Assembly (NCBI GenBank): GCA_964429135.1
Contig: CAYSAU010000011.1
Coordinates: forward strand, 1-64,000
Direction: 5' to 3'
DNA: 64,000 nucleotides
DNA from: CAZSDU01 sp964429135
GTDB taxonomy: Bacteria > Bacteroidota > Bacteroidia > Bacteroidales > FEN-979
The notes under the pieces were generated by a model. The model saw only the letters and a list, made by a program, of their open reading frames with translations, was not told the DNA's origin and searched no databases. Of this stretch, positions 44,524 to 52,120 are shown one piece after another. How positions within the stretch are numbered: position 1 is the first letter of the stretch; each line of letters begins with the position of its first letter. The position numbers and the translations under genes are program-made.

Positions 44524-44801
44524 TAGTCTTTAATCTTGTAGGTAAAATATTCATCCATGTCATCCATCGTTCCAACCTGAACAAATCCGTATTTAATCAA
44601 AGTCATCAGGTAGAAGAGTACATCCGGTTTGGAAATATTCAATTTTTTGGCGAGCTGGTCGATGGTTTGTTCTTCTTCCTTTAGCGCATCAAGGATGCTT
44701 TTCTTTATGCGGGTATAGTGTTTCAGGTTTTCCGTTACCTGTTGAGGAACCTGATGTTTCTCTTTAAGAATTTTTGCTGTTTTTCCTTTTATCGTTTCCA
44801 T
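44523..44801 (-). CDS. Small winged-helix protein in Qmo/Hdr cluster
   Basis: This is a 92-residue protein with a winged-helix DNA-binding fold: IKKSILDALKEEEQTIDQLAKKLNISKPDVLFYLMTLIKYGFVQVG (about 34-79), ArsR/MarR-like. No metal or sensing residues are obvious. Its location between the 643-residue HdrA and QmoC-like genes makes it either a dedicated regulator of the cluster or a structural adapter, as small wHTH proteins are found beside some HdrA genes. Confidence 0.7.
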   Translation of the reverse strand: METIKGKTAKILKEKHQVPQQVTENLKHYTRIKKSILDALKEEEQTIDQLAKKLNISKPDVLFYLMTLIKYGFVQVGTMDDMDEYFTYKIKD

Positions 44802-44813
44802 GGCTCAATTGAA

Positions 44814-46745
44814 TTAGCGATAAGTCAGGGCATCAATCATGTGCTCGATTTCTTGATTGGAATAAGCAGTGAGCTCAATGGCATCCGGAGGGCAAACAGG
44901 CAGACACATGCCGCATCCCTTACAGACTGCATTATGGATAACCGCGAAGTCTTTATGGCCGTCATTTTCCATTTTAATGGCATCGTACGGGCAGGCTTCG
45001 GCACATTTCCCACACCAGATGCATAAAGCTTTATCTATTTTAGCAATAATCGGCTCTAATTCCAGCTCACCTTTGCTGACATAAGAAAATGATTTTGCCG
45101 CTGCAGAAAGCGCCGAATTAATGGATTCGGTAATGTTTTTTGGCCCCTGACAGGTTCCGGAAATGGTAATTCCGTCAATGACAGTCTCCACAGGACGGAG
45201 TTTCATGTGAATTTCATTGAAAAACCTATCTCTGCCCTTGGGCAATTTGAATATTGATCCCGTGCTGTGATCAGACCGTGGAACCATACCCGTAACCAAA
45301 ACGACTAAATCTGCATCAATTTCCATATTTTTCTTCCCGGTCAGAATATCATTGACTTTTACAAGGGTGATATCGCCTTCCTGACTAACGATGGGGGGAT
45401 CATCTTCATAGGACTGAAGGTAAATATCCCCGTTCAGCAAGGACTCCCGATAGAGAATTTCTTGCTTTCCATACGTTCTGATGCCACGTGTGAAATGGTA
45501 ATTAAGGATGTCGGGGAATTTTTTCTTGGCTTCGATGGCAGTATGGATGGAAGAAGTACAGCAATAGCGTGAACAATATTTGTTTTCTCCATCAAGCTGC
45601 CGGCTTCCCACACAATAGATGTAAGCAATATTTCTGATTTCCTTGCCCTGAAATACAAGTTTTCCTTGGTTGATGGCCAGTAGGCGTTGAAACTGGGGCA
45701 GGGTAATTACTTTCCCGATTTGATGATAACCATATTCACCCTCTGCAGGGGTATAAGGGTCAAATCCTGTGGCCATCAGGATGGATCCGACATGCCATGT
45801 CTGAAATTCTTCTTGTTGTGAAAAATCAACACTTTCACAAACTTTTTCACATGCTCCGCAGCGGGTGCAGTTCACGATGTCAATGACAGGTAACTGGGGA
45901 AATTCCCCGGGGTACTGATGGTAAATGGCCTTCCTCCGGGTGATCTCGAAATTAAATTCATCAGGGACTTCTACGGGGCAGACTTCTATGGCATTGTGCA
46001 GAGAGGCTGGTTGACAATCATCTTTGAAGTACCGAGGTTTGATTTTAATGTTAAGGTGAAAATCTCCTATACTGCCTGAATAGGAAACCACTTCAGCCCC
46101 TGTGCATAGCGTTATGTTCTTTTTGCTTTTTATTTGATGGTATAATTCCGTGATCATTTCTTTCCCGCTCTCATTTCCGGTGTATAATGCATTCCACTGG
46201 GCAACCCTTCCTCCGATAAAGAATTCGCGTTCCAGAAGGAATACTTCGCAACCCATGTTGGCTAATTCAAGCGCTGCTTTTAATCCTGCTATCCCTGCTC
46301 CGATAACGGCAATTGCTTTTTTTGATTTAATTTTTATAGGATCCAGTGATTCTGCAAGACGAACTTTTGCAATGGCTGCTTTCACGATAGCGATAGCTTT
46401 CTCCGTGGCGCCTGTTTTATTATCAGAATGTGCCCAGGAAACTTGTTCCCTGATATTGGCATGAACATAATTATATTTATTCAGGTGGGCTCTTTCTGTC
46501 ACTGCCCTGAAAGTTATCTGATGAAGTTTTGGTGAACAGGAAGCAACAATAACTCCATCCAGTTGGTTAGTGATGATATCATCGACCATGATTTTCTGGT
46601 TGGAATCTGCACAGGCAAAAATGGTTGTTTTGGCAAGGGCAACATCCTCGTCATTTTCTATGGCCTGTTTCACCTTTTCAACATCCACATAATCGGAGAT
46701 GTTACCTCCGCAATGACAAATATATACGCCGATTTTATGATTCAT
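44814..46745 (-). CDS. HdrA/QmoB-like FAD iron-sulfur protein
   Basis: This is a 643-residue HdrA-type flavoprotein. The N-terminus has the YICHCGGN motif and CSPKLHQITFR; the FAD-binding GAGIAGLKAALELANMG is at about 145; the HdrA CxxC-type CSRYCCTSSIH follows at about 375. The C-terminus carries two ferredoxin motifs, CIWCGKCAEACPYD and CKGCGMCLPVCPPD (about 570-620). The internal ferredoxin insert is partly degenerate: the first site keeps two cysteines (DDCQPASLHNAIEVCPV), while the second, CTRCGACEKVCES, is intact. The ATG follows directly on the stop of the partner gene. It probably transfers electrons between MvhD/HdrBC and QmoC. Confidence 0.9.
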   Translation of the reverse strand: MNHKIGVYICHCGGNISDYVDVEKVKQAIENDEDVALAKTTIFACADSNQKIMVDDIITNQLDGVIVASCSPKLHQITFRAVTERAHLNKYNYVHANIREQVSWAHSDNKTGATEKAIAIVKAAIAKVRLAESLDPIKIKSKKAIAVIGAGIAGLKAALELANMGCEVFLLEREFFIGGRVAQWNALYTGNESGKEMITELYHQIKSKKNITLCTGAEVVSYSGSIGDFHLNIKIKPRYFKDDCQPASLHNAIEVCPVEVPDEFNFEITRRKAIYHQYPGEFPQLPVIDIVNCTRCGACEKVCESVDFSQQEEFQTWHVGSILMATGFDPYTPAEGEYGYHQIGKVITLPQFQRLLAINQGKLVFQGKEIRNIAYIYCVGSRQLDGENKYCSRYCCTSSIHTAIEAKKKFPDILNYHFTRGIRTYGKQEILYRESLLNGDIYLQSYEDDPPIVSQEGDITLVKVNDILTGKKNMEIDADLVVLVTGMVPRSDHSTGSIFKLPKGRDRFFNEIHMKLRPVETVIDGITISGTCQGPKNITESINSALSAAAKSFSYVSKGELELEPIIAKIDKALCIWCGKCAEACPYDAIKMENDGHKDFAVIHNAVCKGCGMCLPVCPPDAIELTAYSNQEIEHMIDALTYR

Positions 46746-48047
46746 TCAAATGGTCTTGTTTAAGTAACTAATGGCTTCACACGAAGCAGCTCCGGCAGAT
46801 AAAATGGAGTCGGGTATATCCATCGGGCCAGAGGCAGTACCCGAAACAAAAACACCCTCAATGCTTGTTTTTGACGGACTCTCCAAAATATGCGGTTGTT
46901 CGACAAATTGATAGGCATCCGTTTTTAATTCCTCATTTTTAAATAACTGGACAACCCCCATATTCGGTAAAATACCAACGGAAAGGACAACCAAATCATG
47001 TTCCGATTCTTTGACAACAGCTTCATTGATGTCCTCATATCTGAGGGTCAAATTTCCATTTTCTTTTTCCGTGATTTTTCCAATTTTACCTTTGATGAAA
47101 TTGACGCCCATCCCTTTAGCCTGTTCGTAGAACTCTTCGAATCCTTTTCCGAAGGATCGGATATTCAGATAATAAATGGTAATATCTGCCAATGGCAATG
47201 CTCCCATTAAGAGTTGTGCCTGTTTAATGGAATACATGCAGCATATCTGGGAGCAGATAGGATTCCCGATGGAAGCATCCCTGGAGCCTGTACATAGGAC
47301 ATAGGCAATTTTATCCGGCATTTTCCCGTCCCCGGGTCTTAAAATGGTATGAAATGGTCTGGTGGGAGCTAAAAGTCTTTCCATTTGCATGGAGGTGATC
47401 ACGTTTTTTGCCTTCCCATATCCATAACGTGGCATTTTCAAGGGGTCGAACAGATTATAGCCTGTGGCAATGATAATCGTTTTAACCCTAAGACGAAAGT
47501 TTTCGGTTTGTTGTGTGAAATCTATGCATTTTGTCGGGCAAACCCTTTCGCAGGCACCACAAAGGGTACAGTTTTCGAGATCAATGGCTGCAATCCTCGG
47601 ACTTGCAATGGTAAATGGAATGTAAGCTGCTTTTCTTCCAACCAGTCCGAATTGATACTGATCAGGAACATTTACCGGACATGCCTGCTCACATAATTGA
47701 CAAGCGGTACAATCTTCTTCAATGACGTAACGAGGTTTTTTTTCAAGCCTGGCCTCAAAATTTTTTTCTGAAATCCTGTCGATTTGGGTGATTTCGGCAC
47801 CCGTAAAAAGAGTGATCAGCGGATGTCTCGAAATTTCGGAAACCTTAGGTGTTGTAATGCATGCTGCACAGTCGAGGGTAGGGAAAACCTTACTGAGTAA
47901 AATCATCTTACCCCCAATCGAAAGATCCTTTTCCACCAATACCACTTTAAACCCATTATTGGCAAGATTTAAGGCCGCTTCTCCTCCTGCAATCCCAGCC
48001 CCTATAATCAGGGCATCAGAAATGATCATACTATCTTTGACATCCAT
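46746..48047 (-). CDS. HdrA/QmoA-like FAD iron-sulfur protein
   Basis: This is a 433-residue flavoprotein (ATG at 48047; an in-frame GTG two codons earlier is possible). It has GAGIAGGEAALNLANNGFKVV for FAD, the HdrA signature FPTLDCAACITTPK (about 50-63), two inserted [4Fe-4S] motifs, CTACQLCEQACPV and CTLCGACERVCPT (about 105-160), and CSQICCMYSIKQ (about 265-276). It lacks the C-terminal ferredoxins of the neighbouring HdrA, as QmoA does. Together with QmoB-, QmoC- and MvhD-like proteins it probably forms a membrane-linked redox complex. Confidence 0.9.
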   Translation of the reverse strand: MDVKDSMIISDALIIGAGIAGGEAALNLANNGFKVVLVEKDLSIGGKMILLSKVFPTLDCAACITTPKVSEISRHPLITLFTGAEITQIDRISEKNFEARLEKKPRYVIEEDCTACQLCEQACPVNVPDQYQFGLVGRKAAYIPFTIASPRIAAIDLENCTLCGACERVCPTKCIDFTQQTENFRLRVKTIIIATGYNLFDPLKMPRYGYGKAKNVITSMQMERLLAPTRPFHTILRPGDGKMPDKIAYVLCTGSRDASIGNPICSQICCMYSIKQAQLLMGALPLADITIYYLNIRSFGKGFEEFYEQAKGMGVNFIKGKIGKITEKENGNLTLRYEDINEAVVKESEHDLVVLSVGILPNMGVVQLFKNEELKTDAYQFVEQPHILESPSKTSIEGVFVSGTASGPMDIPDSILSAGAASCEAISYLNKTI

Positions 48048-48057
48048 ATTCACTGAT

Positions 48058-48456
48058 TCAATTGGAGGATAAATACTCGGTAAAACTTTTCACTTGTTTG
48101 ATGAATGATTCACTGCATACCGAACATATCGCTGCCATTCTCAGGCGGGCAGGTTCAATATTCCTTTGCTTCATCAATGCATGGGTTGTTGAAATAATAC
48201 TTCCGGTTTTTTCAGTGCATGATTCCCCATAAGGACAATCACTCCCATCCGCTGCAATAAAAACGCCATCAAATCCCCTCTCGAAAGCGTGGAGTATCCA
48301 TCTTGGCTTGATACCACTGGAGCAGGGGACGGAGATGGTATACACCGTTGGCGGGTAGTGCAATTTCAATAATCCGGCCATATCAATGGCCGGATCAGAA
48401 ATCTTCTCCGTTGAGAATACCAGTATTTTTGCACTCTTTTTTTTGTTCTCAACCAT
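48058..48456 (-). CDS. MvhD/FrhD-like [2Fe-2S] subunit
   Basis: This is a 132-residue protein of the MvhD family. Cysteine positions CSSGIKPRWILHAFERGFDGVFI (about 40), SDCPYGESC (about 74-79) and ICSVCSESF (about 110-114) match the conserved cluster-binding pattern of these hydrogenase/Hdr-associated subunits. MvhD connects HdrA with electron donors; in QmoB it is fused to the C-terminus, here it is a separate gene. It lies between tusA and the QmoA-like gene with gaps of 10 bases. Confidence 0.88.
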   Translation of the reverse strand: MVENKKKSAKILVFSTEKISDPAIDMAGLLKLHYPPTVYTISVPCSSGIKPRWILHAFERGFDGVFIAADGSDCPYGESCTEKTGSIISTTHALMKQRNIEPARLRMAAICSVCSESFIKQVKSFTEYLSSN

Positions 48457-48466
48457 GTCAAACGGT

Positions 48467-48718
48467 TTACTTCTTTTTCATAAACACTTTAAAATAGCCA
48501 CTTTCTTCCAGGGTGCCAAGGTACTCATGTCCTTGCTTGGTACACCATTTAGGAATGTCAACCTTTGTGCCCTCGTCAGCAGATAAAATTTCCATAACAT
48601 CTCCTGAATGGATTGTTCCAATGGCTTTTTTTGCTTCGAGCAGGGGACCAGGACATGCAGTGCCTCTTGCATCAACGGATTTTGTTATAACTAACGCTCT
48701 TAATTCTTCTGGTGTCAT
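48467..48718 (-). CDS. tusA: TusA-family sulfurtransferase
   Basis: This is an 83-residue TusA protein starting at the ATG at 48718; the frame extends further upstream but would overlap the DsrE2 gene. It has the family motif ACPGPLLEAKK with the sulfur-carrying Cys22, then DVMEILSADEGTKVDIPKWC and GYFKVFMKKK. TusA accepts persulfide sulfur from a desulfurase and hands it to DsrE-type or other acceptors. Its place beside two DsrE genes and an Hdr/Qmo complex matches the arrangement of sulfur-oxidation sHdr clusters, though the redox complex here is Qmo-like. Confidence 0.92.
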   Translation of the reverse strand: MTPEELRALVITKSVDARGTACPGPLLEAKKAIGTIHSGDVMEILSADEGTKVDIPKWCTKQGHEYLGTLEESGYFKVFMKKK

Positions 48719-48734
48719 AATTTTTAGTTTTAAA

Positions 48735-49289
48735 TTAAATAAATAATTGAATACTACTTTCACCGGCTTCATTCACGAAAGTGGTGGCCCCGGCATATCT
48801 TAAATTGGGATAGTCAATCATTTCTTCTTTTTTGAAACCCATCAGGTTCATTGACATTTCACAAATGGTGATTTCAATCCCCAGTTCTGCGGCTTCTTTG
48901 AACATGGTGTCAAGCGACATCACATTCTTTTTTTTCATCAAATGCTTAATCATCACCGGACCCATGCCAGCCATATTCATATTCGAAAGTTTGAGGTGAT
49001 TTTTACTCCTGGGGAGCATCATCCCGAACATCTTTGATATCAAATCCTTCCCCCCGGGATTTTTCTTTGGATCACGCAAAGCCGCCAAAGACCAGAAAGA
49101 GAAAAACAATTTTACCTGAGTGTCGCTGGCTGCAGCGGCTAAAGAAATGATCATGGTGGCAAGAATTTTATCGAGATCACCTGAAACAATGGCTATGGAA
49201 AGTTGATCTTTCCTTGCATTTTTTAAACCCGATATGTCCTCTTTTAATGCATCTATTTGTTGCTGCAATGCTTGAATTTGTAATTCCAT
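48735..49289 (-). CDS. DsrE2-like sulfur carrier protein
   Basis: This is a 184-residue DsrE/F/H-like protein of the DsrE2 type. It has an N-terminal coiled coil (LQIQALQQQIDALKEDISGLKN), a core with LSIAIVSGDLDKILATMIISLAAAASD, and the conserved Cys in ITICEMSMNLMGFKKEE (near 146), which carries persulfide in studied DsrE2 proteins. Members are often membrane-associated. It sits between a smaller DsrE gene and tusA. Confidence 0.85.
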   Translation of the reverse strand: MELQIQALQQQIDALKEDISGLKNARKDQLSIAIVSGDLDKILATMIISLAAAASDTQVKLFFSFWSLAALRDPKKNPGGKDLISKMFGMMLPRSKNHLKLSNMNMAGMGPVMIKHLMKKKNVMSLDTMFKEAAELGIEITICEMSMNLMGFKKEEMIDYPNLRYAGATTFVNEAGESSIQLFI

Positions 49290-49301
49290 CTTTTGAGTGG
49301 T

Positions 49302-49664
49302 TTAATATGTGATAACTGATTTTGCAGAAAGAACCTCAGAAACAACGGTCCCCGCAGCGATCAGTTTTGCGCCTTCCATTAATTCTTCTTCTGTTATGAA
49401 TCGTTCTTTAATACAGGGAGCGCACAGCAATAATTCTCCACCCAATTCGATAAATGTTTCCATCAATTTTTTCAGGGGCATTAATCCCTGTGCATTGACA
49501 TTCTCCGCAGCTCCTTTCTTGGCTAACAGCACAGCGGAAGCCTGTAGGATGACAACTACCTTTACATCCATTGTTTGGGCAGCAGTGGCGACAACAAAGG
49601 GCAAGGTTGCCTTTTCCTGGTTTTCCGGGCCAATCGTGCTGATCACAACTATTTTTTCTTCCAT
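49302..49664 (-). CDS. DsrE-family protein
   Basis: This is a 120-residue DsrE/YchN-like protein with LPFVVATAAQTMDVKVVVILQASAVLL and the cysteine pair LLLCAPCIKER (about 80-84), the likely persulfide site. It is the first gene of the cluster, divergent from the Crp/Fnr regulator gene, with 205 bases between them. Confidence 0.87.
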   Translation of the reverse strand: MEEKIVVISTIGPENQEKATLPFVVATAAQTMDVKVVVILQASAVLLAKKGAAENVNAQGLMPLKKLMETFIELGGELLLCAPCIKERFITEEELMEGAKLIAAGTVVSEVLSAKSVITY

Positions 49665-49695
49665 GATTATCTTTTTTAAGTAATTTGCATGTATT

Positions 49696-49711
49696 AAAGC
49701 AAAAATGCTTT
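49696..49711. repeat. Small inverted repeat AAAGCA-N4-TGCTTT
   Basis: This perfect six-base repeat with a four-base centre lies 32 bases upstream of the DsrE start. It could be an operator for the winged-helix protein or part of the promoter; nothing else supports a function. Confidence 0.3.
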
Positions 49712-49827
49712 CCTGAAAAGTCAGATTATAAGTATTTAATTATATTAATTCATGAATTTATCATACAAAGAAACTGAAAATTGTTATATGTTTTTAACTT
49801 TAAGGCGTTAATCACCATAAAAAAATT

Positions 49828-49843
49828 TGTGATATTTGTCACA
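49828..49843. promoter_or_regulatory. Crp/Fnr-type operator TGTGATATTTGTCACA
   Basis: A perfect TGTGA-N6-TCACA palindrome, the consensus of the Crp/Fnr superfamily, lies 27 bases before the ATG of the adjacent Crp/Fnr gene, in the region shared with the divergent sulfur cluster. It is the likely binding site of that regulator, giving self-control and control of the sulfur genes. Confidence 0.7.
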
Positions 49844-49869
49844 TTTATTACATTTTTCAGTTATTTTTT

Positions 49870-50550
49870 ATGGAAAAAATCTCCTGCTTGCATTGTCAAT
49901 ATAAGTCAGAGGCTGCCAAGAAACTGACGCTGGAAGAATGGAAACGGCTTGAAACCGGGCATGCTGAGGTAACTTTCAGGTCAGGGGAAATGATTTTTAA
50001 GCAAAATGCGCTTTCAACCAATGTTACCTATATTAAATCCGGGCTGGTTAAAATACATGTCAATCGTCAGGAAAAAGAAAAAATCGTGAGGATTGTAAAA
50101 TCCCCTGCTTATTTATGCCTGCCCAGTAATTTCAGCGAAAAGGTTAATCATTTTTCTGCCACTGCATTGGAAGAAACCACGGTTTGTTTTTTAGATTTGG
50201 ATGCATTTAAGGGATTTATATACCGTAATGGTGATTTTGCCTACCAGGTCATCCTCGATTTGAGCAAAAATGAAATCAGGAATTTCAATAGCTGCTTGAA
50301 TAATGCACAAAAACAAACAACGGGAAGAATTGCAGATTGCATACTGTTTTTCTCCCGGGAAATTTACTCAGCTTCCCGTTTCACCCTGCCGATTTCAAGA
50401 CAGGATTTAGGGGATATGGCTGGCACTTCAAGGGAAAGTGCCAGCCGTATCATAAGAAATTTTCATGATGAAAAAATCATCCGTCTTGAAGGTAAAAAAA
50501 TCCTCATCCTGAATGAAAAATTACTACAGCAGATCAGTGACAAGGGTTAA
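49870..50550 (+). CDS. Crp/Fnr-family transcriptional regulator
   Basis: This is a 226-residue regulator. The N-terminus CLHCQYKSEAAKKL has a CxxC pair; the cyclic-nucleotide-binding-like beta barrel is at about 25-130 (GEMIFKQNALSTNVTYIKSGLVKIHV). The C-terminal winged helix has ISRQDLGDMAGTSRESASRIIRNFHDEKII (about 172-202), including the E-S-A-S-R recognition helix typical of Fnr proteins. The CxxC is only two cysteines, so an Fnr-type [4Fe-4S] sensor is uncertain. Divergent position and a perfect operator suggest it controls the DsrE-TusA-Qmo-Hdr genes. Confidence 0.9.
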   Translation: MEKISCLHCQYKSEAAKKLTLEEWKRLETGHAEVTFRSGEMIFKQNALSTNVTYIKSGLVKIHVNRQEKEKIVRIVKSPAYLCLPSNFSEKVNHFSATALEETTVCFLDLDAFKGFIYRNGDFAYQVILDLSKNEIRNFNSCLNNAQKQTTGRIADCILFFSREIYSASRFTLPISRQDLGDMAGTSRESASRIIRNFHDEKIIRLEGKKILILNEKLLQQISDKG

Positions 50551-50574
50551 TGGACTGATGTTTTGTTAAGGATG

Positions 50575-51384
50575 TTAGATTGTTTCAAGGGGATAGTCGA
50601 GGATTTCTTTCGCGATGTTCTCAAAAATCGTCACAACCGTTTTATTTCCCTGGTTGAAAACACTTTTTCCATGTTCAGCAGCCTCACCAACTTCCAGTAC
50701 CAAAGGAATTTGTCCCAAAAGTCGGGTGTTAAATTCTAGGGCCATTTTTTCGCCTCCGTCTTTCCCGAAAATAAAATATTTTTCGGTGGGATGTTGCTCT
50801 GGTGTAAACCACGACATGTTCTCAATGATCCCTAAAATCGGTACTTTCAGATCCGGATTGAGAAACATTGTAGCGGCTTTCCGGGCATCATTTAAAGCGA
50901 TTTCCTGGGGAGTGGTTACCATTATGGCACCGGTGAGATTTAGTTTCTGAACCGTTGTAAGCTGGATATCGCCTGTTCCCGGGGGAAAATCGATGATCAT
51001 ATAATCAATATCACCCCATTGGGTATGCTCAAAAAGTTGCATTATGGCGTTAGAGGCCATGGGGCCTCTCCAGATTAAGGATTGATTGGGCGTGATGAAA
51101 AACCCTATGGACATGATTTTCACGCCAAATTTTTCAACAGGGAACATCATCTCCTTATCTCCAAATGCCGTTACTTCCGGTTTGTGTCCTTCAATGCCAA
51201 ACATTTTCGGAATGGATGGTCCATAAATGTCGGCATCCACCAGGGCAATTTTAAACCCGTTTCGTGACAGCGCAATGGCCAGGTTGGCAGCAATGGTTGA
51301 TTTTCCGACACCACCCTTTCCCGATGCAATAACGATAATGTTCTTGACCCCTTCCATAGGGATTTTTTCAAAAAGCTGACTCAT
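50575..51384 (-). CDS. mrp: Mrp/ApbC-type iron-sulfur carrier ATPase
   Basis: This is a 269-residue P-loop ATPase. It has the deviant Walker A IASGKGGVGKSTIAANLA (about 18-35), DADIYGPSIPKMFG, and IDFPPGTGDIQLT as the switch/Walker B region. It is the short Mrp form without the N-terminal DUF59 domain. A CxxC pair, used for cluster transfer in longer relatives, is not evident. It loads [4Fe-4S] clusters on target proteins and would serve the many iron-sulfur proteins nearby. It follows the DUF5320-like gene and ends convergent to the Crp/Fnr gene. Confidence 0.92.
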   Translation of the reverse strand: MSQLFEKIPMEGVKNIIVIASGKGGVGKSTIAANLAIALSRNGFKIALVDADIYGPSIPKMFGIEGHKPEVTAFGDKEMMFPVEKFGVKIMSIGFFITPNQSLIWRGPMASNAIMQLFEHTQWGDIDYMIIDFPPGTGDIQLTTVQKLNLTGAIMVTTPQEIALNDARKAATMFLNPDLKVPILGIIENMSWFTPEQHPTEKYFIFGKDGGEKMALEFNTRLLGQIPLVLEVGEAAEHGKSVFNQGNKTVVTIFENIAKEILDYPLETI

Positions 51385-51398
51385 GGTAATTTTATGTA

Positions 51399-51581
51399 TT
51401 AATGTTGATTATATTTCAGTCGTTTCCCCTCACCTTCTCCGCCACCTGATTTACGGCGTTTTCCTAAACCTTTTCCCAATTTTTTGAGTTCTTCTTGTTC
51501 AGGAATATTTTTACATTTTCCCAATCCGCGTCCCGTTTTTGAACCTTGTCCATCCGGGCCTGTACCGTTTAAATGTGGCAT
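51399..51581 (-). CDS. Small DUF5320-like Gly/Lys-rich protein
   Basis: This is a 60-residue protein starting at the ATG at 51581. MPHLNGTGPDGQGSKTGRGL, followed by GKC, matches the 'GTGPxGxGxxTGRGxGxC' start of small proteins found beside Mrp and NifX/NifB-domain proteins in anaerobes. The rest is Lys/Gly-rich. It is 14 bases upstream of mrp and probably works in iron-sulfur or molybdenum-cluster handling, though no activity is known. Confidence 0.75.
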   Translation of the reverse strand: MPHLNGTGPDGQGSKTGRGLGKCKNIPEQEELKKLGKGLGKRRKSGGGEGEGKRLKYNQH

Positions 51582-51608
51582 ACTTCGTTTTTTGTTGAAA
51601 CCAAAATG

Positions 51609-51616
51609 CAAATATA
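51609..51616 (-). promoter_or_regulatory. -7 box, TATATTTG, for DUF5320/mrp operon
   Basis: Minus-strand TATATTTG fully matches TAnnTTTG, 27 bases before the ATG at 51581. The palindrome at 51618 begins one base upstream of it, between the -7 and -33 positions. Confidence 0.5.
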
Positions 51617-51617
51617 A

Positions 51618-51631
51618 TGAACATTTGTTCA
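51618..51631. promoter_or_regulatory. Palindromic operator TGAACATTTGTTCA
   Basis: This perfect palindrome overlaps the -33 TTTG of the plus-strand DUF134 promoter and lies within the minus-strand mrp promoter, so a bound repressor would silence both. Its arms and flanks match the site at 40767-40780. Confidence 0.65.
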
Positions 51632-51653
51632 TAATATTTTTTTTGTACTTTTG
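51624..51653 (+). promoter_or_regulatory. Promoter of DUF134 operon (TTTG-N18-TACTTTTG)
   Basis: TTTG at 51624-51627 and TACTTTTG at 51646-51653 match the Bacteroidota -33 and -7 boxes, separated by 18 bases, with the ATG at 51671. The -33 box lies inside the palindrome. Confidence 0.55.
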
Positions 51654-51670
51654 TCCATCAATATTCCATC

Positions 51671-52120
51671 ATGTCGCCACGCCCAAGGAATTCCCGTACG
51701 GTTTTTGATCCTCCGAAATTCAAGGGATTCAGACCCTATGGATATTATGCAGGGAAAAACGAACGGGTTTCTCTTTTATTTGAAGAATATACGGCCATCA
51801 AATTATGTGACTATGAGCTGATGACCCAGTCGGAGGCTGCTCAGACCATGAATATTTCCAGGCCTACATTTACAAGATTATATGAAACGGCCAGGCGAAA
51901 AATAGCTCAGGCTTTGGCTGAAGCCAGGACCATAGAACTGGAAAGGGGCCATGCCTGTTTTGGCCAGGATTGGTTTCATTGCCAGGCTTGCGGTGTGTTT
52001 TTCAGCCAGACCTCACAAAAACCAGTTGAAAGTATCTGTCCGCTTTGTCATGCGGTGGATATCGAAAAAATCAATAAAATATTTAAGCCTGATGAAAACG
52101 GCCATTGCTTCTCAAAGTAA
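51671..52120 (+). CDS. DUF134 DNA-binding protein with zinc ribbon
   Basis: This is a 149-residue UPF0251/DUF134 protein. A sigma-70 region 4-like helix-turn-helix is clear in MTQSEAAQTMNISRPTFTRLYETARRKIAQAL (about 57-88), followed by a zinc-ribbon CQAC...CPLC (about 107-132). These proteins sit beside NifX/NifB-domain genes and are taken to regulate them; the palindrome in its own promoter suggests self-regulation (inference). It overlaps the NifX-like gene by 29 bases. Confidence 0.88.
   Translation: MSPRPRNSRTVFDPPKFKGFRPYGYYAGKNERVSLLFEEYTAIKLCDYELMTQSEAAQTMNISRPTFTRLYETARRKIAQALAEARTIELERGHACFGQDWFHCQACGVFFSQTSQKPVESICPLCHAVDIEKINKIFKPDENGHCFSK

Noticed and set aside
40825..49664. Methanogen-type heterodisulfide reductase for CoM-CoB
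   Set aside because: The host is clearly Bacteroidota and the presence of TusA, DsrE and a QmoC-like subunit points to sulfur or quinone chemistry instead.
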